DNA of 18,445 nucleotides. It comes from VGSZ01 sp044349155 (GTDB taxonomy: Bacteria > Myxococcota > UBA727 > VGSZ01). Position 1 is the stretch's first letter, and each line of letters opens with the position of its first letter. Shown here piece by piece: positions 13,881 through 18,445 of the stretch. Under the pieces are notes generated by a model. It saw only the letters and a list, made by a program, of their open reading frames with translations, had not been told where the DNA came from and did no database searches. Position numbers and translations under genes: made by a program. The stretch is from the NCBI GenBank assembly GCA_044349155.1, contig JBIKRQ010000097.1:1-18445 (forward strand). The letters are read 5' to 3'.

Positions 13881-14501
13881 ATGACCGCATTTGCCATCGA
13901 AGCCACCGTCCGCACCGCCAACGGCAAGGGCGCTGCGCGCCGCCTGCGCGCTGCCGAGCAGGTCCCCGCGATCGTGTACAGCAAGGGCAAGACCGCCGAG
14001 TCCGTCTCGGTCGAACCCAAGGCCCTGGCCAAGGCCCTCCTGGGCGCCAAGCGCCGCAACCAGCTCATCGAGCTGCAGGTCAAGGATGAAGCCGGCAAGT
14101 CCGTGGGCAGCCGCTTCGTGATGACCCGCGAAGTCCAGATCCACCCGGTGCGCCGTTCGGCCGTCCACGTCGACTTCCTCGAAGTCAACCCCGAGACCCC
14201 GATCCACGCCAAGGTCCCCCTCGAGACCACCGGCAAGTCGAAGGCCGTCGTCAACGGCGCCCGCATGCAGATCGTGCTCCGCACGCTCAACGTGATGGTC
14301 AAGCCCGGCCAGATCCCCGAGAAGATCAGCTTCGACACCACCGAGTGCGGCATTGGCGTGGTTCGCGCCGGCGCAGTCTCGATGCCCGAAGGCGTGAAGC
14401 TCCTCGACGACGCCGAGCAGCCCGTCCTCTCGCTGCGCATGCCGCGCGGTGAGAAGCCTGCCGAAGAGGCCACCCCGGCCCCCGCTGGCAAGAAGAAGTG
14501 A
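13881..14501 (+). CDS. rplY: Large-subunit ribosomal protein bL25 (Ctc form), 206 aa
   Basis: Binds 5S rRNA in the 50S subunit; the long form carries the TL5/Ctc C-terminal domain. The N-terminal L25 barrel (about 4-92) shows GKGAARRLRAAEQVPAIVY and IHPVRRSAVHVDFLEV; the TL5 domain covers about 98-190 with VPLETTGKSKAVVNG, and the protein ends in a Lys-rich tail. A gagagga ribosome site precedes the ATG. Codon use is strongly biased to C-ending codons with AAG for Lys, as expected for a highly expressed gene. Unlike the common prs-rplY-pth arrangement, neither of those genes adjoins it; it stands alone and is closed by an intrinsic terminator. Confidence 0.96.
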   Translation: MTAFAIEATVRTANGKGAARRLRAAEQVPAIVYSKGKTAESVSVEPKALAKALLGAKRRNQLIELQVKDEAGKSVGSRFVMTREVQIHPVRRSAVHVDFLEVNPETPIHAKVPLETTGKSKAVVNGARMQIVLRTLNVMVKPGQIPEKISFDTTECGIGVVRAGAVSMPEGVKLLDDAEQPVLSLRMPRGEKPAEEATPAPAGKKK

Positions 14502-14506
14502 GCGCT

Positions 14507-14525
14507 TCCTGACCCTGTGTCAGGA
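14507..14525 (+). repeat. Hairpin just ahead of the bL25 terminator
   Basis: tcctgac (14507-14513) pairs with gtcagga (14519-14525) over a 5-nt loop, 6 nt before the terminator stem. It may pause polymerase or protect the mRNA end. Confidence 0.5.
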
Positions 14526-14530
14526 GCCAG

Positions 14531-14566
14531 AAAAGCGGAGCCGCAAGGCTCCGCTTTTTCTTTTTG
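14531..14566 (+). terminator. Rho-independent terminator of bL25
   Basis: aaaagcggagcc (14531-14542) pairs with ggctccgctttt (14547-14558) around a GCAA tetraloop and runs into ttttctttttg. It is a canonical intrinsic terminator 30 nt after the bL25 stop codon. The A-run on the 5' side could also let it work in the opposite direction. Confidence 0.95.
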
Positions 14567-14663
14567 TCGACGACGACAACAACGCACGCAAAGCGCAGCA
14601 CAAGAGGCGCAGCGCAGGCAACAGCAGGGACGCCCACGCCAGGCCGGAGGGGCACCTGGCCGA

Positions 14664-14735
14664 TGCACTTTGAACCAGGAGGCGCCAGCCCGTTCGACGA
14701 CGGAGCAACCTTCCGGCGCCGACGCTCAAAGTGCA
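14664..14735. repeat. 72-nt nested inverted-repeat structure between convergent genes
   Basis: tgcactttga (14664-14673) and tcaaagtgca (14726-14735) form a perfect 10-bp outer stem. Inside it two ggcgcc blocks (14681-14686 and 14715-14720) can pair, and a smaller cgga/tccg helix is possible further in. It lies 41 nt beyond the protease gene's stop and about 100 nt beyond the bL25 terminator. No T-run borders it. It could be a 3' mRNA structure for the protease transcript, a small structured RNA, or a repeat element. Confidence 0.45.
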
Positions 14736-14775
14736 CGGGGAGCAGCGCACAGACCACAAAAAGCGCGGGGGGTTG

Positions 14776-17178
14776 TCAGGGGGCAGCACCGCCGTCGGTT
14801 TCGACCAACACGCGAAACGACGACAAGAAGCGATCGGCGGTGGCCCCTTCGCCTGCGGGCACCACCGCGACGGCGACGTACACCACGTTGCGATCGCGCA
14901 CCGCCAACGCGTCGACGACGCGGCCATCCCTCGTGCGTCCGAGTTGCTCGGTGCCGCGAAACACACCGTGCACGTCGTCGCCCTCGACGATCGTGACATC
15001 GCGCCCACGTGAGCCACCAGCCGTGGCGTCGAGACGCTCGAGCACGGCGTCGAGCACACGGGTCTGGATGATCGCATCGATGGCCGCATCCCACGAGCTC
15101 GTGGCGCCATCGCCATCGCCGCCCGGAACCGCCAACGTCATCGCCTCAAACGCATGCCTCGACGACGGCCGCGCCACCAGCGTGCTCGTCAACACCCCGC
15201 CCGCCAACGACTGCTCCTTCGTCGGCGTGCACGGCATCGCAATTCGAAACGTGCGGTCAGCGCTCTTGACCGTGGGCCAGCTCCACCCGCCACACACCGG
15301 CGTGTCGGGATAGCGAAAGTCGTCGACGGTGCGCTCGGGTCGCGCGCGCTTCGGCAACGTGTCGGTGTACCGACGCAGGCTGCGCTCCCAGCTCGACGTG
15401 ACCTCGGCCGCCGCGGTGGTGGTCGCGAGATGGACATCGGTGGCGCACGCCTCGGCGTCGTCGCCAGTGCCAAGCACACGCAGGTACGACGTGCCGTTGC
15501 CGTGTCGCCACACGGTGCTGCGCTCGAGGATGTCGACGCGCACGATCGAGGTCTCGTCGTGCGTGGCCTTCGACTGCAACACGTTGGTGCCTGGTCGACC
15601 AAGCAACGCCTCCATCGGTTCGGGCGCGATGGGAAAGGCTTCGAGCACACAGCGCGCCTTCTTCGTCGTCCACAAGTAGCGCTCACCGCGCACGGGGCTT
15701 GTGCCGTAGTGGGCGACTTCGTGTGCCGCGAACTGCGGAAACACCGCCGAGAAGTGCGCATCGCCGACGACGTGGCGCGTGTCGGCGTTTGCGGCCGCCC
15801 CGTTGATCGAGCTCCACGCCGACAACACCGGCATGGCGGCGCGCAGGTTGCTGCCAACGAGGGCGGCCCACTCGGGCCCAATCACGTGCCCATCGTTGGT
15901 GACGTAGAAGCCGCCTGCCGCACTGCTGTCGCCGTAGCCCGGATCGGCGAGCACCTGCGTGACGCCGCCTTCGCTGTTGTGTCGCACGCTCGACAACCGC
16001 ACCGTCGCGGCCTGCACCTCTTTGCCCACCAGGCGCACACGACGAATGGTGCTGAGCTCGGTGAGGGCCGCACCTTCTGCGAGGATCGCCGCTGCTGGGG
16101 GAACGACGTCGCTGCGGTACAGCGTGAACTCTTGAAACTTTTCGAGGCGCATCACGCGCGGCACGACGACGCCATTGGCAAAGCGCAGTTGCCCCTGGGC
16201 TTCGGTCGGTGTTGTGGTGGTGTTGCACACGTACACACCGCCAGGGTTGCGCGCGACGACGACGCACAACGACGACGCTGCACCACTTTCGAGCACGCCA
16301 AACACATCGAGCGATTGCGGTTGCAGCGGTGGCACGACGGCTTCTTCTTCGAAGCCGCCCGCGATGGTGCGGTCGCTGCGCAGATCGATCTTCTTTTTCT
16401 TCGCAAAGGCGATCACGTCGGCGATGGGCACCGCGTAGTTGAACAACGCCGCGCCCGCGATCGATGCGGCCGAGTACGCCTGCAACGTGGCCACGCCGAT
16501 GACGTCGCCGGTGTTCGACAACACCGGGCCGCCGCTGTTGCCGGGAAAAATGCCCGCGACGACCTTCACAAACGGCGCGCCGTAGCGTCGCTTCACCTCG
16601 CCATCGGTTTGGCCGTAGTTGAACGAGGGGGCAGTGTTCTCGCCGGTGACCGACAGGTTGCCCCACGGAAAGCCCGCCACGACCACGCGCCCAGACGCCG
16701 CCGTCGTGGACGACAAGCGCAGGGCGGCCACGTTGGGGTCGTTGCTGCGCAACTTCAGGATCGCGATGTCTCTTTGTTCATCGGCAGCGAGCACCACAGC
16801 GTTGACGCCGTCGGGGTCACCGGTGTGCGTGTTGAAGTAGCCGCGGATGATGCCGTCGCGGCCCTTTTTGCCGAGCGCGCCGGCGACAACGTGGTGGTTG
16901 GTGACGACGATGCGTTCGCCGTTTCGGGCCGCGACGACAAAGCCGGTGCCCCAGCTGCGCGCGGTGCCGATCAACACCAACGCCGGACGCAGGCGGTCCA
17001 AAAACGTCGACGACACAGCACCCGCGGTGAGCGGTTCGGTCACAAACGGCGGCACGGGGACGTCGGCTTCGGCCGTTGGCTCCGCATCCCAGGTGACCGC
17101 TTTTTGCTCGGCAGCGCACGACGCCAGCACGACCAGCAGCAACGACACAGCGAACAGACGAAAATGCACACGATGCAC
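14776..17178 (-). CDS. Lipoprotein with HtrA/trypsin-like serine protease domain, 800 aa
   Basis: A type II signal peptide (about 1-20) ends in the lipobox LASC with Cys21; no Asp follows, which favours the outer membrane. The protease domain (about 55-265) has TNHHVV with His96, DIAILKLR with Asp137 and the nucleophile loop GNSGGPV with Ser215, so the catalytic triad is complete. No PDZ domain is seen. About 530 residues of beta-rich, poorly assigned sequence follow. The last 150 (RTFRIAMPCTPTKEQ to RFLSSFRVLVE) resemble a pattern I associate with uncharacterised secreted proteins. The start is the GTG at 17178 with aggggga 6 nt upstream; starting further upstream would spoil the signal peptide. 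Two uncharacterised genes precede it on the same strand. Confidence 0.88.
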   Translation of the reverse strand: MHRVHFRLFAVSLLLVVLASCAAEQKAVTWDAEPTAEADVPVPPFVTEPLTAGAVSSTFLDRLRPALVLIGTARSWGTGFVVAARNGERIVVTNHHVVAGALGKKGRDGIIRGYFNTHTGDPDGVNAVVLAADEQRDIAILKLRSNDPNVAALRLSSTTAASGRVVVAGFPWGNLSVTGENTAPSFNYGQTDGEVKRRYGAPFVKVVAGIFPGNSGGPVLSNTGDVIGVATLQAYSAASIAGAALFNYAVPIADVIAFAKKKKIDLRSDRTIAGGFEEEAVVPPLQPQSLDVFGVLESGAASSLCVVVARNPGGVYVCNTTTTPTEAQGQLRFANGVVVPRVMRLEKFQEFTLYRSDVVPPAAAILAEGAALTELSTIRRVRLVGKEVQAATVRLSSVRHNSEGGVTQVLADPGYGDSSAAGGFYVTNDGHVIGPEWAALVGSNLRAAMPVLSAWSSINGAAANADTRHVVGDAHFSAVFPQFAAHEVAHYGTSPVRGERYLWTTKKARCVLEAFPIAPEPMEALLGRPGTNVLQSKATHDETSIVRVDILERSTVWRHGNGTSYLRVLGTGDDAEACATDVHLATTTAAAEVTSSWERSLRRYTDTLPKRARPERTVDDFRYPDTPVCGGWSWPTVKSADRTFRIAMPCTPTKEQSLAGGVLTSTLVARPSSRHAFEAMTLAVPGGDGDGATSSWDAAIDAIIQTRVLDAVLERLDATAGGSRGRDVTIVEGDDVHGVFRGTEQLGRTRDGRVVDALAVRDRNVVYVAVAVVPAGEGATADRFLSSFRVLVETDGGAAP

Positions 17179-17186
17179 GGTGATCC

Positions 17187-17200
17187 CCCTGCGCGCAGGG
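17187..17200. promoter_or_regulatory. Palindrome overlapping the protease ribosome site
   Basis: ccctgcgcgcaggg is a perfect 14-bp palindrome. Its 3' arm on the minus strand is the first part of the aggggga ribosome site. It may be an operator, or an RNA hairpin that limits translation. Confidence 0.4.
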
Positions 17201-17235
17201 TCGATCACGGCGGGCCACCTCGTCAACGACAACGT

Positions 17236-17254
17236 GAACCGAGTCTCACGGTTC
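17236..17254 (-). repeat. Small stem-loop spanning the stop of the beta-rich gene
   Basis: gaaccg (17236-17241) and cggttc (17249-17254) form a 6-bp stem whose 7-nt loop contains the stop codon. No T-run follows, so it is at most a weak terminator. Confidence 0.3.
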
Positions 17255-17704
17255 GTCGTCGACAGGGATGCCGTTTCTGGCGATGACCTTGTCGCTGTAG
17301 CCGACCTGGACCGCGATCGCCGAGCTGCCCTTCACGGTGATGAGGTCGTCGACGTCGCGCAGCCAGCCCACCTGCAGATCGCCCACCACGTAGAGTTCGG
17401 TCTCGTGCACGAGCAGCCGCTCGGCGACCAAAGAGCCGCGCACCACCAGGCACATCAGGCGATCGCTGATGTTGACTTCACGCGCGCGCACGTCACCGTC
17501 GATGACCACGGTGCCGACGTCGTCGAAGCCCAGGCCGTAGAAGAAGCTGTCGTCGCCGAACAGGTCATCCTCTACGATATCGCCGCGGATGATGACGACG
17601 TGCAGGCCGTAGTTGCCGCCAGATTCGAGCAGCGTGGCAAGGCCGTAGCGGCGGTTGGCTTCGGCTTCGTCGATGAGTTCGAGACGATCGCGCACGACAG
17701 ACAT
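17246..17704 (-). CDS. Small beta-rich protein of unknown function, 152 aa
   Basis: No family is recognised with confidence. After a short helical start (RDRLELIDEAEANRRYG) the sequence is a series of short strands with regularly placed Gly-Asp turns: VVIIRGDIVE, TVVIDGDVRAREV, CLVVRGSLVAERLLV and LYVVGDLQV. This spacing suggests a right-handed beta-helix or stacked-strand fold, comparable in style to bactofilin-like polymer-forming proteins, though I cannot claim membership. An acidic insert (EDDLFGDDSFF) lies near 45-55. There is no signal peptide, so it is predicted to be cytoplasmic. The ATG at 17704 follows a weak aggtg site. It sits between a propeller-like gene and the protease lipoprotein on the same strand, with gaps of 34 and 67 nt. 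Confidence 0.7.
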   Translation of the reverse strand: MSVVRDRLELIDEAEANRRYGLATLLESGGNYGLHVVIIRGDIVEDDLFGDDSFFYGLGFDDVGTVVIDGDVRAREVNISDRLMCLVVRGSLVAERLLVHETELYVVGDLQVGWLRDVDDLITVKGSSAIAVQVGYSDKVIARNGIPVDDEP

Positions 17705-17738
17705 GGCACCTGCGTAGCACACGCCGCCCATGCGTTCG

Positions 17739-18443
17739 CTACGGCACGCAGCCAGACAGGTCGAGGACGCGCAGGGTGTGAGTGTGGTCAAACAGCCACA
17801 TTCGGGTTCGGCCGGTGGCATTCTCGACGATCATGTCGTAAACAAAGCTGGTTCGAACAGGAACCTCGAACTGCGATGAGCCATCGGCAGCGAGCACATC
17901 GAGAAAAACGAAACCTGTGTCGTAGTCTTCCCCCGCTGCGACGAACCCGGTGCCGAAAGGCTTCAATGCCGCCGCGCGCCCCGCCCGCAACCTCCTGACC
18001 AGGTCGAGCGTCGTCGCCTGCGACGACATCGAGCCGGTGAGCAGGCGCGGCCCAATCGCATTGTCGAGCAGCCAGAAGTCCTCGCCGACCACGACGAGAT
18101 CCGCGACGTTGCTCTTTGACCTCAGTGTGTCTGGCACGGTGAATCGCGTCACCGCGCTTCCATCAAACACCGCCCCGTTCACCGTGAACAGGGCCACTTC
18201 GCTGCTGGTGGCGACGAGGAAACGGTCGACGCCAACGCGTTCGACGGCCACTTTGGGGTCGAAGCGCTGGGCGTCCCCAGGATTCGTCGTGACATGTCCG
18301 ACGCTGCCGATCTGTCGCGCCGTTTTGGGGTCGATGACACGGACGATGCCGCCGCGCTCGACGACGACGACAAGCCCCGGCGCGTCAGCGGGAGCGGGCG
18401 TCGCAGCGATGATGGCCTCTGCGGCTTCGTCGATATCGCTCAT
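17739..18443 (-). CDS. Beta-propeller-like protein, possibly cut by the window edge, at least 234 aa
   Basis: The translated part has repeated segments of the type VVVVERGGIVRVIDPKT, RFLVATSSEVALFTVNG, DLVVVGEDFWLLDNA and LWLFDHTHTLRVLDLSG. That is a strand pattern found in WD40/NHL/PQQ-like propellers, but with no diagnostic motif. An ATG lies 3 nt from the window end, so whether this is the true start cannot be decided. The residues just after it (DEAAEAIIAATPAPADAPG) look like a linker, and a signal peptide may lie outside the window. It ends 34 nt before the beta-rich gene and is probably co-transcribed with it. Function unknown. Confidence 0.65.
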   Translation of the reverse strand: MSDIDEAAEAIIAATPAPADAPGLVVVVERGGIVRVIDPKTARQIGSVGHVTTNPGDAQRFDPKVAVERVGVDRFLVATSSEVALFTVNGAVFDGSAVTRFTVPDTLRSKSNVADLVVVGEDFWLLDNAIGPRLLTGSMSSQATTLDLVRRLRAGRAAALKPFGTGFVAAGEDYDTGFVFLDVLAADGSSQFEVPVRTSFVYDMIVENATGRTRMWLFDHTHTLRVLDLSGCVP

Positions 18444-18445
18444 GC

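Noticed and set aside
15154..17286. 710-codon plus-strand frame opposite the protease gene
   Set aside because: The minus-strand product has a lipobox and a full catalytic triad; the plus-strand product is Arg/His-rich with no recognisable domain.

Overview
The window is high-GC bacterial DNA, dense with genes on both strands. A MYXO-CTERM-like tail (CGC motif, hydrophobic helix, Arg cluster) on the protein at 10504-11343 points to Myxococcota. A chemotaxis operon, an ECF sigma factor with a large membrane partner, and lipoprotein-type secreted proteins fit that assignment. No rRNA, tRNA, CRISPR array, insertion sequence or phage gene was seen.

Region 1 (about 1-7400, minus strand) is a chemotaxis-type signalling operon. 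In transcription order it runs: soluble PAS-containing methyl-accepting protein, CheB, CheW, CheR, CheX-like protein, CheY-like receiver, a REC-REC-STAS-like protein, and an HDOD protein. The cheW-cheR and cheR-cheX stops and starts overlap, and the next two junctions are 10 nt and 1 nt apart, so translation is probably coupled. No CheA kinase is encoded here. The CheB receiver has lost its phosphoacceptor site while its esterase triad is intact. A sigma-28-like promoter lies in front of the receptor gene, and several perfect stem-loops without U-tracts lie between the genes.

Region 2 (7405-10353) is a TetR-controlled lipid or envelope cassette. A TetR repressor on the minus strand is divergent from a plus-strand set: small exported protein, membrane fatty acid hydroxylase/sterol desaturase-family enzyme, and Est30-like carboxylesterase. 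The divergent region holds two matching dyads exactly 40 bp apart. The second covers the probable start codon, and the predicted transcription start suggests a leaderless message.

Region 3 (10504-13686, plus strand) holds the MYXO-CTERM-like protein, which carries an unusual 42-residue extension, followed by an ECF sigma factor and a membrane protein with a Pro/Ala-rich stalk and a TPR-like end. That membrane protein sits where an anti-sigma factor is expected but lacks a zinc-finger motif.

Region 4 (13881-14566) is ribosomal protein bL25 with a textbook intrinsic terminator.

Region 5 (14776-18443, minus strand) holds, in transcription order, a propeller-like protein that may be cut by the window edge, a small beta-rich protein, and an 800-residue lipoprotein with an HtrA/trypsin-like protease domain and a long unassigned C-terminal part. 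A 72-nt inverted-repeat structure lies between this convergent gene and bL25.

All calls come from reading the sequence and translations; no database search, folding or alignment was run.
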